Shown here piece by piece: positions 26,993 to 41,081 of a stretch of DNA of 64,000 nucleotides. The position numbers were made by a program, and so were the translations under genes. Location of the stretch: the NCBI GenBank assembly GCA_963082975.1, contig OY720344.1, positions 73,808,546 to 73,872,545 of the forward strand. Reading direction: 5' to 3'. A model generated the notes under the pieces. That model worked only from the letters and a program-made list of their open reading frames with translations, was not told the DNA's origin and did no database searches. The first letter of the stretch is position 1, and each line of letters begins with the position of its first letter. The DNA is from Labia minor (lineage: Eukaryota; Arthropoda; Insecta; Dermaptera; Spongiphoridae).

Positions 26993-27593
26993 ATAAAAAG
27001 TTGCTAATTTAAGGTGAAGATCTATCAGTTTATTATCGAAAATTTAACCAATAACATATTTTTTAATTTTTTTTCAGGATCATTTTGAAAATATACACCT
27101 TTTTTGATAAGAAATTGAACGAAGTAAGAAAAGATTTACTAAGGAAGACAACAAAGTGAAAATTAAAAAGGGGGATATTTTGACATTTTTTTCGGGAAAG
27201 CAAGTTCATTGATTTAGAAAGGTCGTTATTACCGTGTGAAATAAATACTCTTGAGGGAAAGGTAATGTAAAAAAAGAGTGAAACGCAACCACTGCCAAGA
27301 GGAACCTTAAATTAATGGTTTGGAATTAGGAGATGGATATTATAATCAAAAGTCAACGAAAATATGAAAAAAGAAGAAAACGACTTTTCTAAAATCACCA
27401 ATACTTACGTTCCCATTTGTATTGATAAAATACCCCCTTCTAAGAGGGCTTTTTATTTATAATTACAGGATCCTGAATATGGCACTTTACTCAAGAAATT
27501 TAAAATATAAAATCCAAGAGATGAATATTATGGATTGGAAATGGTAAAAACAAGAAACTTTTGAAGAAAAATATTTATTTAAATTTATACATA
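26993..27593 (+). repeat. 601-bp deleted monomer, copy 2
   Basis: Same 17-bp deletion and same linked bases as the copy at 24534; X follows. Confidence 0.92.
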
Positions 27594-28213
27594 ATAAAAA
27601 GTTGCTAATTTAAGGTGAATATCTATCAGTTTATTATCGAAAATGTAACTAATAACATATTTTTTAATTTTTTTTTCAGGATCATTTTGAAAATACACAC
27701 CTTTGTTGATATGAAATTGAACGAGGTAAGAAAAGATTTACTAAGGAAGACAACAAAGTGAAAATTAAAAAGGGGGGTATTTTGACATTTTTTTCGGGAA
27801 AGAAAGTTCATTGATTTAGAAAGGTCGTTATTACCGTGTGAAATAAATACTTTTGAGGGAAAGGTAATGTAAAAAAAGAGTGAAACGCAACCACTGCCAA
27901 GAGGAACCTTAAATTAATGGTTTGGAATTAGGAGATGGATATTATAATCAAAAGTCAACGAAAATATGAAAAAAGAAGAAAACGACTTTTCTAAAATCAC
28001 CAATACTTACTTTCCCATTTGTATTGATAAAATACCCCCTTCTAAGAGGGCTTTTTATTTATAATTACAGGATCCTGAATATGGTACTTTACTCAAGAAA
28101 TTTAAAATATAAAATCCAAGAGATGAATATTATGGATTGGAAATGGTAAAAACAAGAAACTTTTGAAGAAATGATTCCAAAGGAAGAAAAATATTTATTT
28201 AAATTTGTACATA
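27594..28213 (+). repeat. Diverged X-subfamily monomer, copy 2
   Basis: Same clustered changes in the first ~135 bp as the copy at 25135, but with the normal 'ggtacttt'. Confidence 0.92.
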
Positions 28214-28832
28214 ATAAAAAGTTGCTAATTTAAGGTGAAGATCTATCAGTTTATTATCGAAAATTTAACCAATAACATATTTTTTAATTTTTTTTCAGGA
28301 TCATTTTGAAAATATACACCTTTTTTGATAAGAAATTGAACGAAGTAAGAAAAGATTTACTAAGGAAGACAACAAAGTGAAAATTAAAAAGGGGGGTATT
28401 TTGACATTTTTTTCGGGAAAGCAAGTTCATTGATTTAGAAAGGTCGTTATTACCGTGTGAAATAAATACTCTTGAGGGAAAGGTAATGTATAAAAAGAGT
28501 GAAACGCAACCACTGCCAAGAGGAACCTTAAATTAATGGTTTGGAATTAGGAGATGGATATTATAATCAAAAGTCAACGAAAATATGAAAAAAGAAGAAA
28601 ACGACTTTTCTAAAATCACCAATACTTACGTTCCCATTTGTATTGATAAAATACCCCCTTCTAAGAGGGCTTTTTATTTATAATTACAGGATCCTGAATA
28701 TGGTACTTTACTCAAGAAATTTAAAATATAAAATCCAAGAGATGAATATTATGGATTGGAAATGTTAAAAACAAGAAACTTTTGAAGAAATGATTCCAAA
28801 GGAAGAAAAATATTTATTTAAATTTGTACATA

Positions 28833-29450
28833 ATAAAAAGTTGCTAATTTAAGGTGAAGATCTATCAGTTTATTATCGAAAATTTAACCAATAACATATT
28901 TTTTAATTTTTTTTCAGGATCATTTTGAAAATATACACCTTTTTTGATAAGAAATTGAACGAAGTAAGAAAAGATTTACTAAGGAAGACAACAAAGTGAA
29001 AATTAAAAAGGGGGTATTTTGACATTTTTTTCGGGAAAGCAAGTTCATTGATTTAGAAAGGTCGTTATTACCGTGTGAAATAAATACTCTTGAGGGAAAG
29101 GTAATGTAAAAAAAGAGTGAAACGCAACCACTGCCAAGAGGAACCTTAAATTAATTGTTTGGAATTAGGAGATGGATATTATAATCAAAAGTCAACGAAA
29201 ATATGAAAAAAGAAGAAAACGACTTTTCTAAAATCACCAATACTTACGTTCCCATTTGTATTGATAAAATACCCCCTTCTAAGAGGGCTTTTTATTTATA
29301 ATTACAGGATCCTGAATATGGCACTTTACTCAAGAAATTTAAAATATAAAATCCAAGAGATGAATATTATGGATTGGAAATGTTAAAAACAAGAAACTTT
29401 TGAAGAAATGATTCCAAAGGAAGAAAAATATTTATTTAAATTTGTACATA
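28833..29450 (+). repeat. G5-variant monomer, copy 1
   Basis: It has five rather than six G residues in the G run ('aaaaagggggtatttt') and 'ttaattgtttgg' for 'ttaatggtttgg'. Both marks are shared by only four monomers (28833, 33768, 47855 and 49711), showing common descent. Confidence 0.88.
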
Positions 29451-31927
29451 ATAAAAAGTTGCTAATTTAAGGTGAAGATCTATCAGTTTATTATCGAAAA
29501 TTTAACCAATAACATATTTTTTAATTTTTTTTCAGGATCATTTTGAAAATATACACCTTTTTTGATAAGAAATTGAACGAAGTAAGAAAAGATTTACTAA
29601 GGAAGACAACAAAGTGAAAATTAAAAAGGGGGGTATTTTGACATTTTTTTCGGGAAAGCAAGTTCATTGATTTAGAAAGGTCGTTATTACCGTGTGAAAT
29701 AAATACTCTTGAGGGAAAGGTAATGTAAAAAAAGAGTGAAACGCAACCACTGCCAAGAGGAACCTTAAATTAATGGTTTGGAATTAGGAGATGGATATTA
29801 TAATCAAAAGTCAACGAAAATATGAAAAAAGAAGAAAACGACTTTTCTAAAATCACCAATACTTACGTTCCCATTTGTATTGATAAAATACCCCCTTCTA
29901 AGAGGGCTTTTTATTTATAATTACAGGATCCTGAATATGGCACTTTACTCAAGAAATTTAAAATATAAAATCCAAGAGATGAATATTATGGATTGGAAAT
30001 GGTAAAAACAAGAAACTTTTGAAGAAATGATTCCAAAGGAAAAAAATATTTATTTAAATTTGTACATAATAAAAAGTTGCTAATTTAAGGTGAAGATCTA
30101 TCAGTTTATTATCGAAAATTTAACCAATAACATATTTTTTAATTTTTTTTCAGGATCATTTTGAAAATATACACCTTTTTTGATAAGAAATTGAACGAAG
30201 TAAGAAAAGATTTACTAAGGAAGACAACAAAGTGAAAATTAAAAAGGGGGGTATTTTGACATTTTTTTCGGGAAAGAAAGTTCATTGATTTAGAAAGGTC
30301 CTTATTACCGTGTGAAATAAATACTCTTGAGGGAAAGGTAATGTATAAAAAGAGTGAAACGCAACCACTGCCAAGAGGAACCTTAAATTAATGGTTTGGA
30401 ATTAGGAGATGGATATTATAATCAAAAGTCAACGAAAATATGAAAAAAGAAGAAAACGACTTTTCTAAAATCACCAATACTTACTTTCCCATTTGTATTG
30501 ATAAAATACCCCCTTCTAAGAGGGCTTTTTATTTATAATTACAGGATCCTGAATATTTCACTTTACTCAAGAAATCTAAAATATAAAATCCAAGAGATGA
30601 ATATTATGGATTGGAAATGGTAAAAACAAGAAACTTTTGAAGAAATGATTCCAAATGAGGAAAAATATTTATTTAAATTTGTACATAATAAAAAGTTGCT
30701 AATTTAAGGTGAAGATCTATCAGTTTATTATCGAAAATTTAACCAATAACATATTTTTTAATTTTTTTTCAGGATCATTTTGAAAAAATATACACCTTTT
30801 TTGATAAGAAATTGAACGAAGTAAGAAAAGATTTACTAAGGAAGACAACAAAGTGAAAATTAAAAAGGGGGGTATTTTGACATTTTTTTCGGGAAAGCAA
30901 GTTCATTGATTTAGAAAGGTCGTTATTACCGTGTGAAATAAATACTCTTGAGGGAAAGGTAATGTAAAAAAAGAGTGAAACGCAACCACTGCCAAGAGGA
31001 ACCTTAAATTAATGGTTTGGAATTAGGAGATGGATATTATAATCAAAAGTCAACGAAAATATGAAAAAAGAAGAAAACGACTTTTCTAAAATCACCAATA
31101 CTTACGTTCCCATTTGTATTGATAAAATACCCCCTTCTAAGAGGGCTTTTTATTTATAATTACAGGATCCTGAATATGGTACTTTACTCAAGAAATTTAA
31201 AATATAAAATCCAAGAGATGAATATTATGGATTGGAAATGGTAAAAACAAGAAACTTTTGAAGAAATGATTCCAAATGAGGAAAAATATTTATTTAAATT
31301 TGTACATAATAAAAAGTTGCTAATTTAAGGTGAAGATCTATCAGTTTATTATCGAAAATTTAACCAATAACATATTTTTTAATTTTTTTTCAGGATAATT
31401 TTGAAAATATACACCTTTTTTGATAAGAAATTGAACCTAATAAGAAAAGATTTACTAAGGAAGACAGCAAAGTGAAAATTAAAAAGGGGGGTATTTTGAC
31501 ATTTTTTTCGGGAAAGAAAGTTCATTGATTTAGAAAGGTCGTTATTACCGTGTGAAATAAATACTCTTGAGGGAAAGGTAATGTAAAAAAAGAGTGAAAC
31601 GAAACCACTGCCAAGAGGAACCTTAAATTAATGGTTTGGAATTAGGAGATGGATATTATAATCAAAAGTCAACGAAAATATGAAAAAAGAAGAAAACGAC
31701 TTTTCTAAAATCACCAATACTTACTTTCCCATTTGTATTGATAAAATACCCCCTTCTAAGAGGGCTTTTTATTTATAATTACAGGATCCTGAATATGGCA
31801 CTTTACTCAAGAAATCTAAAATATAAAATCCAAGAGATGAATATTATGGATTGGAAATGTTAAAAACAAGAAACTTTTGAAGAAATGATTCCAAAGGAAG
31901 AAAAATATTTATTTAAATTTGTACATA

Positions 31928-32528
31928 ATAAAAAGTTGCTAATTTAAGGTGAAGATCTATCAGTTTATTATCGAAAATTTAACCAATAACATATTTTTTA
32001 ATTTTTTTTCAGGATCATTTTGAAAATATACACCTTTTTTGATAAGAAATTGAACGAAGTAAGAAAAGATTTACTAAGGAAGACAACAAAGTGAAAATTA
32101 AAAAGGGGGATATTTTGACATTTTTTTCGGGAAAGCAAGTTCATTGATTTAGAAAGGTCGTTATTACCGTGTGAAATAAATACTCTTGAGGGAAAGGTAA
32201 TGTAAAAAAAGAGTGAAACGCAACCACTGCCAAGAGGAACCTTAAATTAATGGTTTGGAATTAGGAGATGGATATTATAATCAAAAGTCAACGAAAATAT
32301 GAAAAAAGAAGAAAACGACTTTTCTAAAATCACCAATACTTACGTTCCCATTTGTATTGATAAAATACCCCCTTCTAAGAGGGCTTTTTATTTATAATTA
32401 CAGGATCCTGAATATGGCACTTTACTCAAGAAATTTAAAATATAAAATCCAAGAGATGAATATTATGGATTGGAAATGGTAAAAACAAGAAACTTTTGAA
32501 GAAAAATATTTATTTAAATTTATACATA
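31928..32528 (+). repeat. 601-bp deleted monomer, copy 3
   Basis: Same 17-bp deletion and linked bases. Here the preceding monomer is an A type with 'cctaataag' rather than a Q-like copy. Confidence 0.92.
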
Positions 32529-33148
32529 ATAAAAAGTTGCTAATTTAAGGTGAATATCTATCAGTTTATTATCGAAAATGTAACTAATAACATATTTTTT
32601 AATTTTTTTTTCAGGATCATTTTGAAAATACACACCTTTGTTGATATGAAATTGAACGAGGTAAGAAAAGATTTACTAAGGAAGACAACAAAGTGAAAAT
32701 TAAAAAGGGGGGTATTTTGACATTTTTTTCGGGAAAGAAAGTTCATTGATTTAGAAAGGTCGTTATTACCGTGTGAAATAAATACTTTTGAGGGAAAGGT
32801 AATGTAAAAAAAGAGTGAAACGCAACCACTGCCAAGAGGAACCTTAAATTAATGGTTTGGAATTAGGAGATGGATATTATAATCAAAAGTCAACGAAAAT
32901 ATGAAAAAAGAAGAAAACGACTTTTCTAAAATCACCAATACTTACTTTCCCATTTGTATTGATAAAATACCCCCTTCTAAGAGGGCTTTTTATTTATAAT
33001 TACAGGATCCTGAATATGGTACTTTACTCAAGAAATTTAAAATATAAAATCCAAGAGATGAATATTATGGATTGGAAATGGTAAAAACAAGAAACTTTTG
33101 AAGAAATGATTCCAAAGGAAGAAAAATATTTATTTAAATTTGTACATA
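32529..33148 (+). repeat. Diverged X-subfamily monomer, copy 3
   Basis: Same marks as the copy at 27594, 4935 bp away, as expected from the eight-monomer tandem duplication. Confidence 0.92.
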
Positions 33149-33767
33149 ATAAAAAGTTGCTAATTTAAGGTGAAGATCTATCAGTTTATTATCGAAAATT
33201 TAACCAATAACATATTTTTTAATTTTTTTTCAGGATCATTTTGAAAATATACACCTTTTTTGATAAGAAATTGAACGAAGTAAGAAAAGATTTACTAAGG
33301 AAGACAACAAAGTGAAAATTAAAAAGGGGGGTATTTTGACATTTTTTTCGGGAAAGCAAGTTCATTGATTTAGAAAGGTCGTTATTACCGTGTGAAATAA
33401 ATACTCTTGAGGGAAAGGTAATGTATAAAAAGAGTGAAACGCAACCACTGCCAAGAGGAACCTTAAATTAATGGTTTGGAATTAGGAGATGGATATTATA
33501 ATCAAAAGTCAACGAAAATATGAAAAAAGAAGAAAACGACTTTTCTAAAATCACCAATACTTACGTTCCCATTTGTATTGATAAAATACCCCCTTCTAAG
33601 AGGGCTTTTTATTTATAATTACAGGATCCTGAATATGGTACTTTACTCAAGAAATTTAAAATATAAAATCCAAGAGATGAATATTATGGATTGGAAATGT
33701 TAAAAACAAGAAACTTTTGAAGAAATGATTCCAAAGGAAGAAAAATATTTATTTAAATTTGTACATA

Positions 33768-34385
33768 ATAAAAAGTTGCTAATTTAAGGTGAAGATCTAT
33801 CAGTTTATTATCGAAAATTTAACCAATAACATATTTTTTAATTTTTTTTCAGGATCATTTTGAAAATATACACCTTTTTTGATAAGAAATTGAACGAAGT
33901 AAGAAAAGATTTACTAAGGAAGACAACAAAGTGAAAATTAAAAAGGGGGTATTTTGACATTTTTTTCGGGAAAGCAAGTTCATTGATTTAGAAAGGTCGT
34001 TATTACCGTGTGAAATAAATACTCTTGAGGGAAAGGTAATGTAAAAAAAGAGTGAAACGCAACCACTGCCAAGAGGAACCTTAAATTAATTGTTTGGAAT
34101 TAGGAGATGGATATTATAATCAAAAGTCAACGAAAATATGAAAAAAGAAGAAAACGACTTTTCTAAAATCACCAATACTTACGTTCCCATTTGTATTGAT
34201 AAAATACCCCCTTCTAAGAGGGCTTTTTATTTATAATTACAGGATCCTGAATATGGCACTTTACTCAAGAAATTTAAAATATAAAATCCAAGAGATGAAT
34301 ATTATGGATTGGAAATGTTAAAAACAAGAAACTTTTGAAGAAATGATTCCAAAGGAAGAAAAATATTTATTTAAATTTGTACATA
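33768..34385 (+). repeat. G5-variant monomer, copy 2
   Basis: Same G5 run and 'ttaattgtttgg'; last monomer before the 34386-48472 segment. Confidence 0.88.
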
Positions 34386-35003
34386 ATAAAAAGTTGCTAA
34401 TTTAAGGTGAAGATCTATCAGTTTATTATCGAAAATTTAACCAATAACATATTTTTTAATTTTTTTTCAGGATCATTTTGAAAATATACACCTTTTTTGA
34501 TAAGAAATTGAACGAAGTAAGAAAAGATTTACTAAGGAAGACAACAAAGTGAAAATTAAAAAGGGGGGTATTTTGACATTTTTTTCGGGAAAGCAAGTTC
34601 ATTGATTTAGAAAGGTCGTTATTACCGTGTGAAATAAATACTCTTGAGGGAAAGGTAATGTAAAAAAAGAGTGAAACGCAACCACTGCCAAGAGGAACCT
34701 TAAATTAATGGTTTGGAATTAGGAGATGGATATTATAATCAAAAGTCAACGAAAATATGAAAAAAGAAGAAAACGACTTTTCTAAAATCACCAATACTTA
34801 CGTTCCCATTTGTATTGATAAAATACCCCCTTCTAAGAGGGCTTTTTATTTATAATTACAGGATCCTGAATATGGCACTTTACTCAAGAAATTTAAAATA
34901 TAAAATCCAAGAGATGAATATTATGGATTGGAAATGGTAAAAACAAGAAACTTTTGAAGAAATGATTCCAAAGGAAAAAAATATTTATTTAAATTTGTAC
35001 ATA

Positions 35004-38000
35004 ATAAAAAGTTGCTAATTTAAGGTGAAGATCTATCAGTTTATTATCGAAAATTTAACCAATAACATATTTTTTAATTTTTTTTCAGGATCATTTTGAA
35101 AATATACACCTTTTTTGATAAGAAATTGAACGAAGTAAGAAAAGATTTACTAAGGAAGACAACAAAGTGAAAATTAAAAAGGGGGGTATTTTGACATTTT
35201 TTTCGGGAAAGAAAGTTCATTGATTTAGAAAGGTCCTTATTACCGTGTGAAATAAATACTCTTGAGGGAAAGGTAATGTATAAAAAGAGTGAAACGCAAC
35301 CACTGCCAAGAGGAACCTTAAATTAATGGTTTGGAATTAGGAGATGGATATTATAATCAAAAGTCAACGAAAATATGAAAAAAGAAGAAAACGACTTTTC
35401 TAAAATCACCAATACTTACTTTCCCATTTGTATTGATAAAATACCCCCTTCTAAGAGGGCTTTTTATTTATAATTACAGGATCCTGAATATTTCACTTTA
35501 CTCAAGAAATCTAAAATATAAAATCCAAGAGATGAATATTATGGATTGGAAATGGTAAAAACAAGAAACTTTTGAAGAAATGATTCCAAATGAGGAAAAA
35601 TATTTATTTAAATTTGTACATAATAAAAAGTTGCTAATTTAAGGTGAAGATCTATCAGTTTATTATCGAAAATTTAACCAATAACATATTTTTTAATTTT
35701 TTTTCAGGATCATTTTGAAAAAATATACACCTTTTTTGATAAGAAATTGAACGAAGTAAGAAAAGATTTACTAAGGAAGACAACAAAGTGAAAATTAAAA
35801 AGGGGGGTATTTTGACATTTTTTTCGGGAAAGCAAGTTCATTGATTTAGAAAGGTCGTTATTACCGTGTGAAATAAATACTCTTGAGGGAAAGGTAATGT
35901 AAAAAAAGAGTGAAACGCAACCACTGCCAAGAGGAACCTTAAATTAATGGTTTGGAATTAGGAGATGGATATTATAATCAAAAGTCAACGAAAATATGAA
36001 AAAAGAAGAAAACGACTTTTCTAAAATCACCAATACTTACGTTCCCATTTGTATTGATAAAATACCCCCTTCTAAGAGGGCTTTTTATTTATAATTACAG
36101 GATCCTGAATATGGTACTTTACTCAAGAAATTTAAAATATAAAATCCAAGAGATGAATATTATGGATTGGAAATGGTAAAAACAAGAAACTTTTGAAGAA
36201 ATGATTCCAAATGAGGAAAAATATTTATTTAAATTTGTACATAATAAAAAGTTGCTAATTTAAGGTGAAGATCTATCAGTTTATTATCGAAAATTTAACC
36301 AATAACATATTTTTTAATTTTTTTTCAGGATAATTTTGAAAATATACACCTTTTTTGATAAGAAATTGAACCTAATAAGAAAAGATTTACTAAGGAAGAC
36401 AGCAAAGTGAAAATTAAAAAGGGGGGTATTTTGACATTTTTTTCGGGAAAGAAAGTTCATTGATTTAGAAAGGTCGTTATTACCGTGTGAAATAAATACT
36501 CTTGAGGGAAAGGTAATGTAAAAAAAGAGTGAAACGAAACCACTGCCAAGAGGAACCTTAAATTAATGGTTTGGAATTAGGAGATGGATATTATAATCAA
36601 AAGTCAACGAAAATATGAAAAAAGAAGAAAACGACTTTTCTAAAATCACCAATACTTACTTTCCCATTTGTATTGATAAAATACCCCCTTCTAAGAGGGC
36701 TTTTTATTTATAATTACAGGATCCTGAATATGGCACTTTACTCAAGAAATCTAAAATATAAAATCCAAGAGATGAATATTATGGATTGGAAATGTTAAAA
36801 ACAAGAAACTTTTGAAGAAATGATTCCAAAGGAAGAAAAATATTTATTTAAATTTGTACATAATAAAAAGTTGCTAATTTAAGGTGAAGATCTATCAGTT
36901 TATTATCGAAAATTTAACCAATAACATATTTTTTAATTTTTTTTCAGGATCATTTTGAAAATATACACCTTTTTTGATAAGAAATTGAACGAAGTAAGAA
37001 AAGATTTACTAAGGAAGACAACAAAGTGAAAATTAAAAAGGGGGGTATTTTGACATTTTTTTCGGGAAAGAAAGTTCATTGATTTAGAAAGGTCGTTATT
37101 ACCGTGTGAAATAAATACTCTTGAGGGAAAGGTAATGTAAAAAAAGAGTGAAACGCAACCACTGCCAAGAGGAACCTTAAATTAATGGTTTGGAATTAGG
37201 AGATGGATATTATAATCAAAAGTCAACGAAAATATGAAAAAAGAAGAAAACGACTTTTCTAAAATCACCAATACTTACGTTCCCATTTGTATTGATAAAA
37301 TACCCCCTTCTAAGAGGGCTTTTTATTTATAATTACAGGATCCTGAATATGGCACTTTACTCAAGAAATTTAAAATATAAAATCCAAGAGATGAATATTA
37401 TGGATTGGAAATGGTAAAAACAAGAAACTTTTGAAGAAATGATTCCAAAGGAAAAAAATATTTATTTAAATTTGTACATAATAAAAAGTTGCTAATTTAA
37501 GGTGAAGATCTATCAGTTTATTATCGAAAATTTAACCAATAACATATTTTTTAATTTTTTTTCAGGATCATTTTGAAAATATACACCTTTTTTGATAAGA
37601 AATTGAACGAAGTAAGAAAAGATTTACTAAGGAAGACAACAAAGTGAAAATTAAAAAGGGGGGTATTTTGACATTTTTTTCGGGAAAGCAAGTTCATTGA
37701 TTTAGAAAGGTCGTTATTACCGTGTGAAATAAATACTCTTGAGGGAAAGGTAATGTAAAAAAAGAGTGAAACGCAACCACTGCCAAGAGGAACCTTAAAT
37801 TAATGGTTTGGAATTAGGAGATGGATATTATAATCAAAAGTAAACGAAAATATGAAAAAAGAAGAAAACGACTTTTCTAAAATCACCAATACTTACGTTC
37901 CCATTTGTATTGATAAAATACCCCCTTCTAAGAGGGCTTTTTATTTATAATTACAGGATCCTGAATATGGTACTTTACTCAAGAATATATACAAGAAGAA

Positions 38001-38042
38001 ATGATTCCAAAGGAAAAAAATATTTATTTAAATTTGTACATA
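35004..38042 (+). repeat. Pentamer S-E-A-B-C, copy 4
   Basis: Monomers at 35004, 35623, 36244, 36863 and 37481. This is the counterpart of 15981-19019 in the 19023-bp-offset duplication, with the same aaatgagg end on its S monomer. Confidence 0.87.
37481..38042 (+). repeat. 562-bp deleted monomer (C type), copy 5
   Basis: Same junction and 'agtaaacg'; counterpart of the copy at 18458. Confidence 0.93.
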
Positions 38043-41000
38043 ATAAAAAGTTGCTAATTTAAGGTGAAGATCTATCAGTTTATTATCGAAAATTTAACCA
38101 ATAACATATTTTTTAATTTTTTTTCAGGATCATTTTGAAAATATACACCTTTTTTGATAAGAAATTGAACGAAGTAAGAAAAGATTTACTAAGGAAGACA
38201 ACAAAGTGAAAATTAAAAAGGGGGGTATTTTGACATTTTTTTCGGGAAAGAAAGTTCATTGATTTAGAAAGGTCCTTATTACCGTGTGAAATAAATACTC
38301 TTGAGGGAAAGGTAATGTATAAAAAGAGTGAAACGCAACCACTGCCAAGAGGAACCTTAAATTAATGGTTTGGAATTAGGAGATGGATATTATAATCAAA
38401 AGTCAACGAAAATATGAAAAAAGAAGAAAACGACTTTTCTAAAATCACCAATACTTACTTTCCCATTTGTATTGATAAAATACCCCCTTCTAAGAGGGCT
38501 TTTTATTTATAATTACAGGATCCTGAATATTTCACTTTACTCAAGAAATCTAAAATATAAAATCCAAGAGATGAATATTATGGATTGGAAATGGTAAAAA
38601 CAAGAAACTTTTGAAGAAATGATTCCAAAGGAAGAAAAATATTTATTTAAATTTGTACATAATAAAAAGTTGCTAATTTAAGGTGAAGATCTATCAGTTT
38701 ATTATCGAAAATTTAACCAATAACATATTTTTTAATTTTTTTTCAGGATCATTTTGAAAAAATATACACCTTTTTTGATAAGAAATTGAACGAAGTAAGA
38801 AAAGATTTACTAAGGAAGACAACAAAGTGAAAATTAAAAAGGGGGGTATTTTGACATTTTTTTCGGGAAAGCAAGTTCATTGATTTAGAAAGGTCGTTAT
38901 TACCGTGTGAAATAAATACTCTTGAGGGAAAGGTAATGTAAAAAAAGAGTGAAACGCAACCACTGCCAAGAGGAACCTTAAATTAATGGTTTGGAATTAG
39001 GAGATGGATATTATAATCAAAAGTCAACGAAAATATGAAAAAAGAAGAAAACGACTTTTCTAAAATCACCAATACTTACGTTCCCATTTGTATTGATAAA
39101 ATACCCCCTTCTAAGAGGGCTTTTTATTTATAATTACAGGATCCTGAATATGGTACTTTACTCAAGAAATTTAAAATATAAAATCCAAGAGATGAATATT
39201 ATGGATTGGAAATGGTAAAAACAAGAAACTTTTGAAGAAATGATTCCAAATGAGGAAAAATATTTATTTAAATTTGTACATAATAAAAAGTTGCTAATTT
39301 AAGGTGAAGATCTATCAGTTTATTATCGAAAATTTAACCAATAACATATTTTTTAATTTTTTTTCAGGATAATTTTGAAAATATACACCTTTTTTGATAA
39401 GAAATTGAACCTAATAAGAAAAGATTTACTAAGGAAGACAGCAAAGTGAAAATTAAAAAGGGGGGTATTTTGACATTTTTTTCGGGAAAGAAAGTTCATT
39501 GATTTAGAAAGGTCGTTATTACCGTGTGAAATAAATACTCTTGAGGGAAAGGTAATGTAAAAAAAGAGTGAAACGAAACCACTGCCAAGAGGAACCTTAA
39601 ATTAATGGTTTGGAATTAGGAGATGGATATTATAATCAAAAGTCAACGAAAATATGAAAAAAGAAGAAAACGACTTTTCTAAAATCACCAATACTTACTT
39701 TCCCATTTGTATTGATAAAATACCCCCTTCTAAGAGGGCTTTTTATTTATAATTACAGGATCCTGAATATGGCACTTTACTCAAGAAATCTAAAATATAA
39801 AATCCAAGAGATGAATATTATGGATTGGAAATGTTAAAAACAAGAAACTTTTGAAGAAATGATTCCAAAGGAAGAAAAATATTTATTTAAATTTGTACAT
39901 AATAAAAAGTTGCTAATTTAAGGTGAAGATCTATCAGTTTATTATCGAAAATTTAACCAATAACATATTTTTTAATTTTTTTTCAGGATCATTTTGAAAA
40001 TATACACCTTTTTTGATAATAAATTGAACGAAGTAAGAAAAGATTTACTAAGGAAGACAACAAAGTGAAAATTAAAAAGGGGGGTATTTTGACATTTTTT
40101 TCGGGAAAGAAAGTTCATTGATTTAGAAAGGTCGTTATTACCGTGTGAAATAAATACTCTTGAGGGAAAGGTAATGTAAAAAAAGAGTGAAACGCAACCA
40201 CTGCCAAGAGGAACCTTAAATTAATGGTTTGGAATTAGGAGATGGATATTATAATCAAAAGTCAACGAAAATATGAAAAAAGAAGAAAACGACTTTTCTA
40301 AAATCACCAATACTTACGTTCCCATTTGTATTGATAAAATACCCCCTTCTAAGAGGGCTTTTTATTTATAATTACAGGATCCTGAATATGGCACTTTACT
40401 CAAGAAATTTAAAATATAAAATCCAAGAGATGAATATTATGGATTGGAAATGGTAAAAACAAGAAACTTTTGAAGAAATGATTCCAAAGGAAAAAAATAT
40501 TTATTTAAATTTGTACATAATAAAAAGTTGCTAATTTAAGGTGAAGATCTATCAGTTTATTATCGAAAATTTAACCAATAACATATTTTTTAATTTTTTT
40601 TCAGGATCATTTTGAAAATATACACCTTTTTTGATAAGAAATTGAACGAAGTAAGAAAAGATTTACTAAGGAAGACAACAAAGTGAAAATTAAAAAGGGG
40701 GGTATTTTGACATTTTTTTCGGGAAAGCAAGTTCATTGATTTAGAAAGGTCGTTATTACCGTGTGAAATAAATACTCTTGAGGGAAAGGTAATGTAAAAA
40801 AAGAGTGAAACGCAACCACTGCCAAGAGGAACCTTAAATTAATGGTTTGGAATTAGGAGATGGATATTATAATCAAAAGTAAACGAAAATATGAAAAAAG
40901 AAGAAAACGACTTTTCTAAAATCACCAATACTTACGTTCCCATTTGTATTGATAAAATACCCCCTTCTAAGAGGGCTTTTTATTTATAATTACAGGATCC

Positions 41001-41081
41001 TGAATATGGTACTTTACTCAAGAATATATACAAGAAGAAATGATTCCAAAGGAAAAAAATATTTATTTAAATTTGTACATA
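38043..41081 (+). repeat. Pentamer S-E-A-B-C, copy 5
   Basis: Monomers at 38043, 38662, 39283, 39902 and 40520. Counterpart of 19020-22058, including 'gataataaattg' in the B monomer. Its A monomer keeps 'cctaataag', so the copy at 20260 was changed or converted. Confidence 0.87.
40520..41081 (+). repeat. 562-bp deleted monomer (C type), copy 6
   Basis: Same junction and 'agtaaacg'; counterpart of the copy at 21497, and likewise followed by a Q/R hybrid. Confidence 0.93.

Larger units (their letters stand above)
15363..29450 (+). repeat. 23-monomer segmental duplication, copy 1 (offset 19023)
   Basis: The whole series of 23 monomer lengths, including three rare length classes, matches 34386-48472 in order. 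Shared rare markers are 'gataataaattg', 'ttgtagataat', 'tatttgac', 'ttgagttag', 'agaatctttt' and both X monomers. Differences I spotted are three bases near 20388-20391 (cgaagt here, cctaat there), 'aaaaagttgc' at about 22680 against 'aaacattgc', and 'ggtagttt' at about 25627 against 'ggtacttt'. The copies are therefore very close, and recent by inference. Confidence 0.9.
26993..31927 (+). repeat. Eight-monomer tandem duplication, copy 1 (4935 bp)
   Basis: Lengths 601, 620, 619, 618, 618, 619, 621, 619 are repeated exactly at 31928-36862. The order is deleted R, X, P-like, G5 type, R, S, E, A. Both copies share the G5 monomer with 'ttaattgtttgg'. It is nested within the longer duplications. 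Confidence 0.87.
31928..36862 (+). repeat. Eight-monomer tandem duplication, copy 2 (4935 bp)
   Basis: Directly abuts copy 1 with the same eight types and lengths. Because this copy straddles the start of the 34386-48472 segment, its formation and the 19023-bp duplication must have occurred in a definite order, which sequence comparison could resolve. Confidence 0.87.
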
